From Candidatus Peribacteraceae bacterium (GTDB lineage: Bacteria > Patescibacteriota > Gracilibacteria > Peribacterales > Peribacteraceae), in assembly GCA_028711345.1 (NCBI GenBank), contig JAQTSK010000016.1, forward strand, positions 1-32,050: a DNA stretch of 32,050 bases, in the 5' to 3' direction. Below are positions 7,533 to 15,275 of this stretch, piece after piece (position 1 is the first letter of the stretch; every line of letters begins with the position of its first letter). The translations under genes and the position numbers were made by a program. The notes under the pieces are model-generated. The model saw only the letters and a program-made list of their open reading frames with translations, was not told where the DNA came from and ran no database searches.

Positions 7533-10500
7533 TCAACTGCATCCCGACGTCCCCCCACAATCCAGACACACCTCGCAGCTGCCGTTCCTCTTCACCTTGA
7601 AGCTGCCGCAGGCTAAGCACATCGATCCGGTATAACCCTGCTGCCTCGCAATCTCGACTTTGCTGGGCGCGGCATCGGTCTGTTCTGAAGCAATGGATGA
7701 TTCGATCTTCGTCTCCTCTGCAACGGCGGAACGAAGAGTAGTCGGCGCCGGATCGCCTTCGTCTAAGATAGGCAGACGCATCGCGAAGGCTTCTTTGCTC
7801 TTCGTTCCATCCAGATACGCTTTCTCGACTAATTCCCTGTTGTGGAACCGCATCGCCTGCTCTTTGGCAAGGAACTTGAGCGCCAGCCAGCGGCCGAGGT
7901 AGTCCATCAAGCTCTTCACCATCGGGATCTCGCGGTTCATGGTCATGCCCATCGGCTCGAATCGCACGTGCACCAGCTTGCCGCAGAGCACGTCCAGCGG
8001 GACGCCGTACTGCAGGTTCATGGAGAGCGACAGCGCCAGCGTATCCATGACGCCGGAAAGCGTGGAACCTTCCTTGTTCATCTTGATGAATATCTCACCG
8101 GGGCGGCCGTCCTCGTACATGCCGACGTGGAGGTAGCCCTCATGACCGGCGACCGAGAACTTGTGGGTGATGGAGAGCCGCTCATCAGGCAGCTTGCGGC
8201 GGCGCGGGACTTCTTTGATGACGATCTTCTCGACAACAGTTGCCTTCTCTTCTTCCTTGTCTTTTTTCTTATCAGACTTGGCGCCCAGCGGCTGGCTCAT
8301 CTTGCAGCCGTCGCGGTAGAGCGCGTTGGCCTTCACGCCGAGCTTCCATGACAGATAGTAGGCCTGCTTGAAATCCTCCACCGTCGCTTCGTTCGGCAGG
8401 TTGATCGTCTTGGAAATGGCACCCGTAATGAATGACTGTGCGGCGGCCATCATGCGGATGTGGCCTTCCGCGGAGATGTACCGCTTGCCGATCTTGCCGC
8501 ACTTGCTGGCACAGTCGAAGACAGGGAGATGTTCGGCCTTAAGATGCGGAGCTCCTTCGACCGTCATCCGGCCGCAAATGGTGACATTCGCCTCCTCGAT
8601 CTGCGCCTCGATGAAGCCGAGTGCCTTGAGCAGATTGAATGATTGATCGTTCAGTTGCTCATCCGTGAACTTGAGCCGCTTCATCGTCTCATCTCCGAGA
8701 ACCCAGCGGTTGAACGCGAAGCCGAGTTCGAAGACGGTGGGCAGCGACTTCTCGATCTTCGCGATGTCTTGATCGAGAAACCCCTTCTCCTTGAGCGACG
8801 CGCGGTTGATGTGCGGTGCGCCCTCCAGACTCAACGTTCCGATGGCATACCGCATGATGTCGGCGATCTGATCGGACGTGTACTGAAGCTCGACGAGTGC
8901 CGGCCGCAGCGACTGGTTCGCGATCTTCATGTACCCGCCTCCCGCCAGCTTCTTGAACTTCACGAGCGCGAAGTCCGGCTCGATGCCCGTCGTGTCGCAG
9001 TCCATCAGCAAGCCGATGGTTCCGGTCGGCGCGACGACTGTGACCTGCGCATTGCGATAGCCGTGCAGCATCCCCTCCGCGAGTGCGCGGTCCCACGTCT
9101 CCTTGGCTGCCGCGAGCAACTCCTGAGGGCACAGACGCTGATCGATGCCGACCGGCGTCACGCCCAGACCCTCGTACTCGTTTGCCGGTGCGTTGTAGGC
9201 GGCACGGCGGTGATTCCGGATCACGCGGAGCATGTGCTCGCGGTTGCGGTCGAATCCTTCGAAGGGACCGAGGACGCCGGACATCTCTGCGGACGTCGCA
9301 TACGCCTCACCGGTCAGAATGGCGGAGAGTGCGGCGCAGATGGACTGGCCGAGTTCGCTGTCGTAGGCGATACCCATCTGCATCAGCATCGCGCCGAGGT
9401 TGGCGTAGCCGAGTCCGAGCGTGCGGAAGCGGTAACTCAGATCGGCGATCTCGCGGCTGGGGAACTGCGCCATGAGCACGGAGATCTCCAGCACCATCGT
9501 CCAGATGCGCGCGGCATGCCGGTACTCTTCAACCATGAACGCCTTCTTGCCGGTCGCGGGATCGTTCCTGATGAACGTCAGAAGATTGAGGGACGCAAGG
9601 TTGCAGGCGGTGTTATCCAGAAACATGTACTCACTGCAGGGATTGCTCGCATTGATGCGGCCGTCCTCGGGACAGGTGTGCCAATCATTGATCGTGGAAT
9701 CGTACTGCACACCGGGATCGGCGCAGGCCCATGCGGCGTAGGCCACCTGATCCCAGAGGGCGCGCGCCTTGATGGTTTTGCAGGGTCGTGCCTCGCGTCC
9801 TTCCTTGGCCGCTTTGCGGCGCTCGGTGCGCCAGATCAGGTTCCAGTCGGCATCCTGCTCGATCGCCTTGAAGAAGGCGTGGGGGATGCGGACGGAGTTA
9901 TTGGAGTTCTGACCCGAAACCGTAGCATAGGCTTCGCCGTTAAAATCGGTGTCGTAGCCGGAGGCGGCGAGAGCGGCGACTTTCTTCTCCTCGTTCACTT
10001 TCCAATTCACAAACTCCTCGATGTCCGGATGATCCAGATCCAGACAAACCATCTTGGCAGCCCTGCGTGTGGTTCCGCCCGATTTAATCGCACCCGCGGC
10101 TCTGTCGCCGATCTTCAGGAAGCTCATGAGACCGGAACTCTTGCCGCCCTGCGACAAGGGCTCCCCTTCTCCGCGGAGATTGCTGAAGTTCGTGCCGGTA
10201 CCGGATCCATATTTGAACAATCGCGCTTCGCGGACCCACAGATCCATGATGCCGCCCTCATTCACCATGTCATCGGCGACGCTCTGGATGAAGCAGGCGT
10301 GCGGCTGGGGATGCGTGTAAGCGTCTTCGCTCTTCCTGATCTCTCCCGTGACCGGATCCGCATAGTAGTGCCCCTGCGCCGGACCGGTGATGTCGTACGC
10401 GGAGTGAATACCCGTGTTGAACCACTGCGGACTGTTCGGGGCGGCCATCTGACGGACCAGCATGTACTTGAGCTCATCCTCGAACGCTTGGGCGTCATGC

Positions 10501-10967
10501 GACGTCGCAAAGTACCCGTGCTGTTCCCCCCACAGCCGCCAGCAGCCGGTGAGCCGGCGGATCACCTGCTTCACCGAACGCTCCGGTCCCGTGACGACCT
10601 TGCCGTTCGCATCTTTGAGAATAGTTCCCTTTGCATCGGTCTGCGGAACCCCCGCCTTGCGGAAGTATTTGGACACGACGATGTCCGTCGCCACCTGACT
10701 CCACGCGGCCGGAACCTCCGCATCCTTCATCTCGAAGACGATGGAGCCGTTCGTGTTCGTGATCCTGCTCGTGCGACGATCGTACGTCACCTGTTCCAGC
10801 GGATCGGAGCCGGGTGTCGTGAACCGTCGGCTCACCACCATCCCCTGTCTCGTACCGCGTTCGGAATGAACCTGCTTCTGGGCTTTTTTCTTGGCGGCAT
10901 CGAGAACGGGGGCGGCTTCATCGCGGGGAATGTCCTGAGCAGTATCTGTGGAAGTGCGTGGATTCAT
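7533..10967 (-). CDS. nrdJ: Adenosylcobalamin-dependent (class II) ribonucleoside reductase
   Basis: This enzyme reduces ribonucleotides to deoxyribonucleotides using coenzyme B12 to make the thiyl radical. From ATG 10967 it has 1144 residues. The family landmarks appear in order: HACFIQSVADDMVNEGGI (first active-site Cys), GSGTGTNFSNLRGEGEPLS, NASNPCSEYMFLDNTACNLASLN (radical Cys with N/E partners), PTGTIGLLMDCDTTGIEPDFALVKFKK, and a Cys-rich C-terminal tail (CLACG, CEVCLDCGG) that re-reduces the active site. The ORF track start at 11162 adds a long non-conserved extension and is rejected. The start is preceded within 14 bp by an NrdR-like operator. A 783-codon plus-strand ORF over this gene is a shadow. 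B12 synthesis or uptake genes are not in the window. Confidence 0.95.
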   Translation of the reverse strand: MNPRTSTDTAQDIPRDEAAPVLDAAKKKAQKQVHSERGTRQGMVVSRRFTTPGSDPLEQVTYDRRTSRITNTNGSIVFEMKDAEVPAAWSQVATDIVVSKYFRKAGVPQTDAKGTILKDANGKVVTGPERSVKQVIRRLTGCWRLWGEQHGYFATSHDAQAFEDELKYMLVRQMAAPNSPQWFNTGIHSAYDITGPAQGHYYADPVTGEIRKSEDAYTHPQPHACFIQSVADDMVNEGGIMDLWVREARLFKYGSGTGTNFSNLRGEGEPLSQGGKSSGLMSFLKIGDRAAGAIKSGGTTRRAAKMVCLDLDHPDIEEFVNWKVNEEKKVAALAASGYDTDFNGEAYATVSGQNSNNSVRIPHAFFKAIEQDADWNLIWRTERRKAAKEGREARPCKTIKARALWDQVAYAAWACADPGVQYDSTINDWHTCPEDGRINASNPCSEYMFLDNTACNLASLNLLTFIRNDPATGKKAFMVEEYRHAARIWTMVLEISVLMAQFPSREIADLSYRFRTLGLGYANLGAMLMQMGIAYDSELGQSICAALSAILTGEAYATSAEMSGVLGPFEGFDRNREHMLRVIRNHRRAAYNAPANEYEGLGVTPVGIDQRLCPQELLAAAKETWDRALAEGMLHGYRNAQVTVVAPTGTIGLLMDCDTTGIEPDFALVKFKKLAGGGYMKIANQSLRPALVELQYTSDQIADIMRYAIGTLSLEGAPHINRASLKEKGFLDQDIAKIEKSLPTVFELGFAFNRWVLGDETMKRLKFTDEQLNDQSFNLLKALGFIEAQIEEANVTICGRMTVEGAPHLKAEHLPVFDCASKCGKIGKRYISAEGHIRMMAAAQSFITGAISKTINLPNEATVEDFKQAYYLSWKLGVKANALYRDGCKMSQPLGAKSDKKKDKEEEKATVVEKIVIKEVPRRRKLPDERLSITHKFSVAGHEGYLHVGMYEDGRPGEIFIKMNKEGSTLSGVMDTLALSLSMNLQYGVPLDVLCGKLVHVRFEPMGMTMNREIPMVKSLMDYLGRWLALKFLAKEQAMRFHNRELVEKAYLDGTKSKEAFAMRLPILDEGDPAPTTLRSAVAEETKIESSIASEQTDAAPSKVEIARQQGYTGSMCLACGSFKVKRNGSCEVCLDCGGTSGCS

Positions 10968-10981
10968 GACGGGGAGGGGGG

Positions 10982-11028
10982 ACACAATATATAGTGGCTG
11001 AAGTACGGACACTGCCACAACATCTGTG
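10982..11028 (-). promoter_or_regulatory. NrdR-like operator upstream of nrdJ
   Basis: ACACAATATATAGTGG (10982-10997) matches 15 of 16 positions of the NrdR-box consensus acaCwAtATaTwGtgt when read on the nrdJ strand. A weaker CACA/TGTG dyad (11016-11028) is centred about 32 bp away, close to the three-helical-turn spacing typical of paired NrdR boxes. The first box ends 14 bp before the nrdJ start codon. NrdR represses ribonucleotide reductase genes when dATP/ATP is high; its gene is not in the window. Confidence 0.7.
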
Positions 11029-11196
11029 TAGTGTACGCAGAAGTTGACGGCACTCAAGTGTGGATATTTTCTTCCGATGCAAAACCGGCTCAGTAATAAT
11101 TTCTTGATCTGGATGAAGAAAATAATGATTTTGGTTGTAAATTCCAATGTACATGACAGCATTATTTTTTAATGCTGCCAGAAGAAGTGGTTATGA

Positions 11197-11228
11197 AACT
11201 GTTAACTGTTAACTGTTAACTGTTAACT
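11197..11228. repeat. Period-7 tandem repeat (gttaact)n
   Basis: Four perfect gttaact units plus a partial unit lie in the divergent spacer between nrdJ and the flavin reductase gene. Each unit contains the palindromic hexamer GTTAAC. The rest of the 313-bp spacer holds the NrdR-like operator and A/T-rich DNA. I see no riboswitch or RNA gene. Confidence 0.85.
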
Positions 11229-11280
11229 TCATTCGGATACAGTAGAGCTCATAGATAATCCATTCTTTGTCCAATCTGCC

Positions 11281-11976
11281 ATGTCATCCGCATCCAAGGT
11301 CACCATCACGATCATCGTCGCCGGCACCAATGAGCCGAGCAACGCCGATTATCTGGCGGAAAGAATGATGGAAGGGATGCGCTCGTCACAACCGGACATC
11401 ATGCTCAGGAAATACCGCCTGAAGGACATGACGCTGAATCACTTCACACTCGAACACTACGCGACAGACCATGCGGATGATGACTTTCCGATCCTGCAGA
11501 AGGCCGTTCAGGAAGCGCATGCTGTCGTGATCGCAAGTCCTATTTGGAACTTCAGCGTTCCTGCCCATTTGAAAAATTTGATCGATCGCATGGGGTCGTT
11601 CGGACTGGATGAGAAGACACGCTCCGTTGGAACCATGAGCGGAAAACCGGCATACCTGATCTTCACCGGAGGATCACCCTCCGTCACATGGCCGCTCTAC
11701 CGGCGGACATTGTCACACGTCTCCGTCGGGCTGCAGTACTTCGGCTGCGCCGTCGTCGGCACGCACTTCGAAGGACGATGCACCCTGGGGCGCGGAAAAT
11801 TCGGTCTGGTCGTGGACAAGCGTCCGGCAACACTCGCGGCAATGATTGAGAAGGGGAAGGCGTTCGCGGAACTCGTAAAGAAATTCAAAACGACCGGTAA
11901 CCTGCCGCTTCAGTACAGGATCAAACGATCAATTGTGAGTGCGGGGCAGAAGGTGAGGAGGAGGTTGGGGTGGTGA
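11281..11976 (+). CDS. NAD(P)H-dependent FMN reductase-like flavoprotein
   Basis: A 231-residue flavodoxin-fold protein. The N-terminal strand ITIIVAGTNEPSNADYLAERM carries the FMN phosphate-binding loop. The family motif SPIWNFSVPAHLKNLIDRMG corresponds to the P-Y/W-N-x-S-P-x-LK-x-x-ID pattern of NADPH-dependent FMN/quinone reductases. FTGGSPS is the third flavin loop. The physiological electron acceptor cannot be deduced. A basic C-terminal tail (KVRRRLGW) is unusual, and the last 23 codons are duplicated at about 88% nucleotide identity at 12620-12688, a relic of a second copy. The gene is divergent from nrdJ. Confidence 0.82.
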   Translation: MSSASKVTITIIVAGTNEPSNADYLAERMMEGMRSSQPDIMLRKYRLKDMTLNHFTLEHYATDHADDDFPILQKAVQEAHAVVIASPIWNFSVPAHLKNLIDRMGSFGLDEKTRSVGTMSGKPAYLIFTGGSPSVTWPLYRRTLSHVSVGLQYFGCAVVGTHFEGRCTLGRGKFGLVVDKRPATLAAMIEKGKAFAELVKKFKTTGNLPLQYRIKRSIVSAGQKVRRRLGW

Positions 11977-11995
11977 GAAAATGGGCTCTAAGTGT

Positions 11996-12024
11996 TTGAC
12001 ATAGAGTGAAATATATTTCATTAT
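11996..12024 (+). promoter_or_regulatory. Promoter with palindromic operator-like spacer for the 12031 gene
   Basis: TTGACA (11996-12001), a 17-bp spacer and CATTAT (12019-12024) form a sigma70-like promoter. The expected transcript start coincides with ATG 12031, so the mRNA would be leaderless. The spacer contains a perfect 14-bp palindrome, tgaaatatatttca (12007-12020), in operator position. Confidence 0.55.
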
Positions 12025-12030
12025 ATATGT

Positions 12031-12450
12031 ATGGCGGCCAACGTTCCTGACGATGAATATTTTGAACGGCATCCAGATGAAATCACGCCTTCGGGACTCA
12101 ACAACCTTCATTGGAGTGTAGCTTATGCACTTACAAATGTGGATAGACCAGATCTAGATCCAGAGTTTCGTGCAGTAATTGAAGTCATCGAAGAACTAAG
12201 GATAGATGCCAAAGAACTACTGGCAGCGCTTAGCGAAAGAACAAAAAGAACGGCTGCAATTATGAGTGTCCAAGCATCGGCAGTTTTTACACTCGGTCTT
12301 TCAGAGGCAGAAATGTATGAGCGATATCCGGAATTAGCTCCATCTGAGGAAAAGGTAAACTCACTCAGCGAAGAGGTAGATCCGCAACTCATTCGAATCT
12401 ATCTCCTGTTGCGCACTCGGGGGTGGAGTCATAGTGCGATTACATACTAG
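12031..12450 (+). CDS. Hypothetical acidic helical protein, 139 aa
   Basis: I do not recognise this protein. It is acidic, mainly helical and has no signal peptide. Residues 45-70 (AVIEVIEELRIDAKELLAAL) form an amphipathic helix, and the C-terminal 25 residues (IRIYLLLRTRGWSHSAITY) are more hydrophobic. It has its own promoter and probably a leaderless transcript. Its TAG stop overlaps the TAG stop of a ribD pseudogene fragment on the other strand. G+C is lower than its neighbours. Confidence 0.6.
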   Translation: MAANVPDDEYFERHPDEITPSGLNNLHWSVAYALTNVDRPDLDPEFRAVIEVIEELRIDAKELLAALSERTKRTAAIMSVQASAVFTLGLSEAEMYERYPELAPSEEKVNSLSEEVDPQLIRIYLLLRTRGWSHSAITY

Positions 12451-12612
12451 CCGCCAACCAACACCACCTCCTCATCCACAAGTCCCGCCTTCCTGAACAT
12501 CTCCCACGTCCTTGTACCTCCTTCGACAAGAATGCTTTAAATACCGTGGAAATCCTGAGTCGGTGTCGTCAGTACTCGCCATATAAAGACCAGGTGCCAA
12601 TCGAAGTGATTC
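12447..12612 (-). pseudogene. Degraded fragment of ribD (C-terminal end)
   Basis: Read on the minus strand this encodes a close relative of the end of the intact RibD at 13937: LTTPTQDFHGI, a stop, then SILVEGGTRTWEMFRKAGLVDEEVVLVGG and a TAG. Intact RibD reads LTTPSGDFHGIS and SILVEGGSRTWGAFREAKTVDEEVILVGG. A Ser codon has become TAA, and everything upstream of about 55 codons is missing, so it is a truncated, inactivated copy. It is joined directly to the flavin reductase tail fragment. Confidence 0.85.
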
Positions 12613-12616
12613 GGAT

Positions 12617-12688
12617 GCGCTTCAGTACAGGATCAAGCAATCAATCGTGAAGGCGGGACAGAAGGTGAGGAGAGGGTTGGGGTGGTGA
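12617..12688 (+). pseudogene. Fragment of flavin reductase gene (last 23 codons)
   Basis: This stretch repeats the last 23 codons of the gene at 11281, stop codon included, with 8 differences in 69 bases. It encodes LQYRIKQSIVKAGQKVRRGLGW. The rest of the gene copy is missing. It abuts the ribD fragment on its left and runs into the start region of the MFS gene on its right. Confidence 0.85.
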
Positions 12689-12726
12689 GGATGGAATGCG
12701 GCATTGAGAATGGCGCATGTAGAATC

Positions 12727-13986
12727 ATGGTCATGGCGACACCATCATCCCGATCGTTCCTCAGGAACTACTACCTCTTCAGCTTCTTCTACGACTTCAT
12801 CTTCGCGTACGCGGTCTACAACGCGCTGTTCCAGCTTCGGGGACTGTCGGTATTCCAGATCTCCATACTCCTCGCGTGGTGGGCGTTCGTAGCAATGGTA
12901 CTCGAAGTTCCGACAGGGGCACTTGCCGACAAGTGGAATCGCAAGACAATGCTGACACTTGCACCGGTACTCAAATCGTTCTGCTTCCTCTGCTGGTACA
13001 TCGCAAGCGGGAACTTCTGGCTCTATGCCCTCGGATTCGTCTTCTGGGCTCTGGGAAGCACTTTCGTTTCCGGGACAACGGAATCACTGCTTTTCGACAC
13101 GTTGAAGAATGCCGGAGTTGAAGAGACCTACAACGTCGTCCTGAGCAAGAAGAAGTTCTTCTTTCACATCGCACTTGCCATTTCCATGATTGCCGGTGGT
13201 TTCATCGCCTCCTTCAACATCGATTGGGCGATCCTGAGCTCCGTAATGCCGCTGGCGCTGTGTGCACTCTTCGCCTTCCGGCTTACGAATGCACCCAAAG
13301 CAGAGGCTGCTCGTTCTATCCACTACCTCGACCACATACGCGAGGGAATCAAGGAAGTCCGAATGAACCGTGTCCTTCTGCCCTTGATCCTCTACCTCCT
13401 TGGCATCGCGCTGTTCGCAGATTTGGAGGAGTTCGACCAACTCTACTACCAGCTCGTCCACCTCCCGCTCTGGGCCTTCGGCATTGTCGGATTCCTCTTG
13501 TCTGTCGGCAATGCAGCCGGCGCCTCCTTCGCCCATCGACTGCAGGGGATGACCGTGCCGTTCTACCTCCTGCCGTTCCTCTGCGGGCTGCTTCTGATCA
13601 TCGTCGGAATCTGGCCAAGCATTCCGGCTCTCGTCGCGCTCGAAGCATCATACCTCCTCTCAACACCCGTTCACATCATCACCGAGGGCAACATCCAGTA
13701 CGCCATACGGAGCACCAGTCGCGCCACCGTGACGTCCGTCACGACGCTGCTCGTCAATCTGACCGGAATCGTCATAACGATTTGCATCGGACTGATCAGC
13801 AAGTTTTGGGGATTGCAGAGTGCGTATGTAGTTTTCGCGGTATTCCTCATAGGATTTGCAATCTGGGCCTATGGCAGGCGGCATGCAATCAGCTTACAGC
13901 TATCCCGGAAAACGTCCCGAATGCTCACAGTGGATCTTACCCCCCGACAAGTATCACCTCCTCATCCACCGTCTTCGCTTCCCTGA
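12727..13986 (+). CDS. MFS-family transporter
   Basis: About 419 residues with around twelve hydrophobic segments, typical of the major facilitator superfamily. The loop between helices 2 and 3 carries a motif A variant, EVPTGALADKWNRKTM, and a second-half counterpart is weaker. The substrate is unknown; family relatives include drug and sugar exporters. The ORF is open from GTG 12682, but that part overlaps the flavin reductase relic, so ATG 12727 (or 12733) is preferred. The last 17 residues (about VDLTPRQVSPPHPPSSLP) are read from the antisense strand of the ribD 3' end, a 50-bp convergent overlap, so the tail is probably not functional. Confidence 0.8.
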   Translation: MVMATPSSRSFLRNYYLFSFFYDFIFAYAVYNALFQLRGLSVFQISILLAWWAFVAMVLEVPTGALADKWNRKTMLTLAPVLKSFCFLCWYIASGNFWLYALGFVFWALGSTFVSGTTESLLFDTLKNAGVEETYNVVLSKKKFFFHIALAISMIAGGFIASFNIDWAILSSVMPLALCALFAFRLTNAPKAEAARSIHYLDHIREGIKEVRMNRVLLPLILYLLGIALFADLEEFDQLYYQLVHLPLWAFGIVGFLLSVGNAAGASFAHRLQGMTVPFYLLPFLCGLLLIIVGIWPSIPALVALEASYLLSTPVHIITEGNIQYAIRSTSRATVTSVTTLLVNLTGIVITICIGLISKFWGLQSAYVVFAVFLIGFAIWAYGRRHAISLQLSRKTSRMLTVDLTPRQVSPPHPPSSLP

Positions 13987-15052
13987 ATGCCCCCCACGTC
14001 CGAGAGCCGCCTTCGACGAGAATACTTGAGATACCGTGGAAATCTCCTGAAGGTGTTGTCAGTGCTTGCCAGAACGATTGCCAATCGAAAGTGACTGAAT
14101 GCTCCGCGGGTAGATACCCGCTCCCGTTGTTTAAAATTTTGTGATCCCGATTGAGTGGAATCGTCAAAATCCTCACTCCCCTCTTTTCTAGAATCCGCAT
14201 CTTTTCCTCTGGTTCTTCTGGTTCCTCTGAATCCTCTGGTTCCTTCCTGACGACGATTGTCCCCTCCGCCAATTCCCCATTCACCACCCTCGCAGTGAGC
14301 GGGATTCTGAAATGTGGATCGAGAATAATGCGATAAGGCTCTCCCCTTCCCCCGTCGGAGAAAGGGGCTGGGGCCTGCCCTCCGAAGCCTTGGCGAAGGA
14401 GGGGGTGAGGGCGCACCGTCAGCTCCGGATCATCCGCCAGAACGGTCCCGATGCCGACGAGAATCGCATCATGCCGCGCCCTAAGGAACAGATGCGACCA
14501 CCGATCCTGTTCCTCGGAAGTGATCATCAACCGCGGGCTGCCTGAAGCATTCGCGAATCGTCCATCGACCGTCATCGCCGACTTCAGCGTGATCCACGGT
14601 CTGCCATTCCTCATCACTGAAACAAATCCGCGATTCAATCTGGCACATTCCTCCGGCAATACCGGACCGATGACCTCAACTCCATGCGACTGCAGAAATT
14701 GAATCCCCCGTCCCGCGACGTTCGGATTCGGATCGATCAGTCCGTACACAACAATCTTGATCCCCTTCTCGACAATGAATTGTGCGCACGGCGGCGTCTT
14801 TTTGTCCGTGTGGCAGCATGGTTCCAGATTCACATAAAGAATATCATTTGCGCTAATTTTTTGATCAGACTTTTCCAGAAGCTGACGCTCTGCGTGAGCG
14901 TTGCCAAATCCTTCGTGAAAGCCTTCGGCGATAATCATTCCATCACGCACGAGGACTGCGCCGACCATGGGGTTGATGCCGGTCAGTCCCCGACCGTTCT
15001 CGGCAAGTGCCAAGCAACGGCGGAGGAATATGATATGAGATGAGGTATTCAC
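13937..15052 (-). CDS. ribD: Riboflavin biosynthesis deaminase/reductase RibD
   Basis: A bifunctional enzyme of riboflavin synthesis that deaminates the pyrimidine amino group and then reduces the ribosyl chain with NADPH. The N-terminal deaminase has the zinc motif NAHAE followed by PCCHTDKKTPPC and the opening PMVGAVLVRDG. The reductase begins near RPWITLKSAMTVDGR and ends ILVEGGSRTWGAF and VDEEVILVGG. The reductase part contains three repeat-encoded segments (separate entries). GTG 15052 is the start; its GTGA overlaps the hicA stop, so translation may be coupled to hicBA. Total length of 371 is within family range despite the insertions. No other rib gene is in the window. Confidence 0.93.
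   Translation of the reverse strand: MNTSSHIIFLRRCLALAENGRGLTGINPMVGAVLVRDGMIIAEGFHEGFGNAHAERQLLEKSDQKISANDILYVNLEPCCHTDKKTPPCAQFIVEKGIKIVVYGLIDPNPNVAGRGIQFLQSHGVEVIGPVLPEECARLNRGFVSVMRNGRPWITLKSAMTVDGRFANASGSPRLMITSEEQDRWSHLFLRARHDAILVGIGTVLADDPELTVRPHPLLRQGFGGQAPAPFSDGGRGEPYRIILDPHFRIPLTARVVNGELAEGTIVVRKEPEDSEEPEEPEEKMRILEKRGVRILTIPLNRDHKILNNGSGYLPAEHSVTFDWQSFWQALTTPSGDFHGISSILVEGGSRTWGAFREAKTVDEEVILVGG
14106..14121. repeat. Small palindrome in ribD frame
   Basis: gcgggta-ga-tacccgc is a 7-bp-arm palindrome encoding GSGYLPA within RibD (between the DHKILNN and EHSVTFDW segments). A related gcgggtc/gacccgc hairpin lies between hisB and hisH (19193-19210), which suggests a shared element family. 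Confidence 0.6.
14205..14249. repeat. Period-9 repeat in ribD frame
   Basis: Five 9-bp units (tcctctggt, tcttctggt, tcctctgaa, tcctctggt, tccttcctg) encode the acidic EDSEEPEEPEE stretch in the reductase domain. Because 9 is a multiple of 3, unit number can vary without breaking the frame. It resembles the intergenic period-9 repeats at 4036, 4460 and 7481. Confidence 0.8.
14337..14412. repeat. G/C-rich interrupted palindrome in ribD frame
   Basis: A block with cctccgaagcc/ggcgaaggagg inverted halves and flanking C-rich and G-rich arms encodes PLLRQGFGGQAPAPFSDGG between LTVR and PYRIILD of RibD, where other RibD proteins have only a short loop. From memory, LRQGFGGQ-like peptides recur in unrelated proteins of candidate-phylum genomes, which fits a mobile repeat read through in frame. 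Confidence 0.7.
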
Positions 15053-15273
15053 AGCAATTCCAGAAACTCACGCTGGGATAAGCCTGCGGATTTCAAAATC
15101 CCGAATAGTAAACCTCGCTTTATATCCCGCTTGTGCATAGGGACGACCACCAATCGCCTTTGATCCTGCGACACGAGAACCAAATGACTGCCGTTCTGTC
15201 TGACCTTTTTGAAGCCGACCGTCTTGAGCGCGCGAACGAGTTGCGCCGGATTCAGAGCGGGCAATCTGTTCAT
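15049..15273 (-). CDS. hicA: HicA-family toxin
   Basis: A small dsRBD-fold mRNA interferase of the HicA type. The 74 residues contain the family pattern: PAQLVRALKTVGFKKVRQNGSH with the catalytic His, followed by VVVPMHKRDIKRGLLFGILKSAGLS. ATG 15273 is preferred over TTG 15279 of the ORF track because it lies just after the hicB stop. Its TGA overlaps the GTG of ribD. The order is antitoxin first, the reverse of the classic hicA-hicB order. Confidence 0.88.
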   Translation of the reverse strand: MNRLPALNPAQLVRALKTVGFKKVRQNGSHLVLVSQDQRRLVVVPMHKRDIKRGLLFGILKSAGLSQREFLELL

Positions 15274-15275
15274 GG

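Noticed and set aside
8643-10994. 783-codon plus-strand ORF antisense to nrdJ
   Set aside because: Its length reflects G/C-rich codon bias of nrdJ on the other strand; the translation resembles no protein and lacks domain structure, while the minus strand is a clear reductase.
7533-11162. nrdJ start at 11162
   Set aside because: The 65 extra codons cross the NrdR-like operator and A/T-rich spacer and show no conserved sequence.
10968-11280. Cobalamin riboswitch upstream of the B12-dependent reductase
   Set aside because: No B12-box or conserved core sequence was found on the nrdJ strand; the spacer holds an NrdR-like site and a tandem repeat instead.
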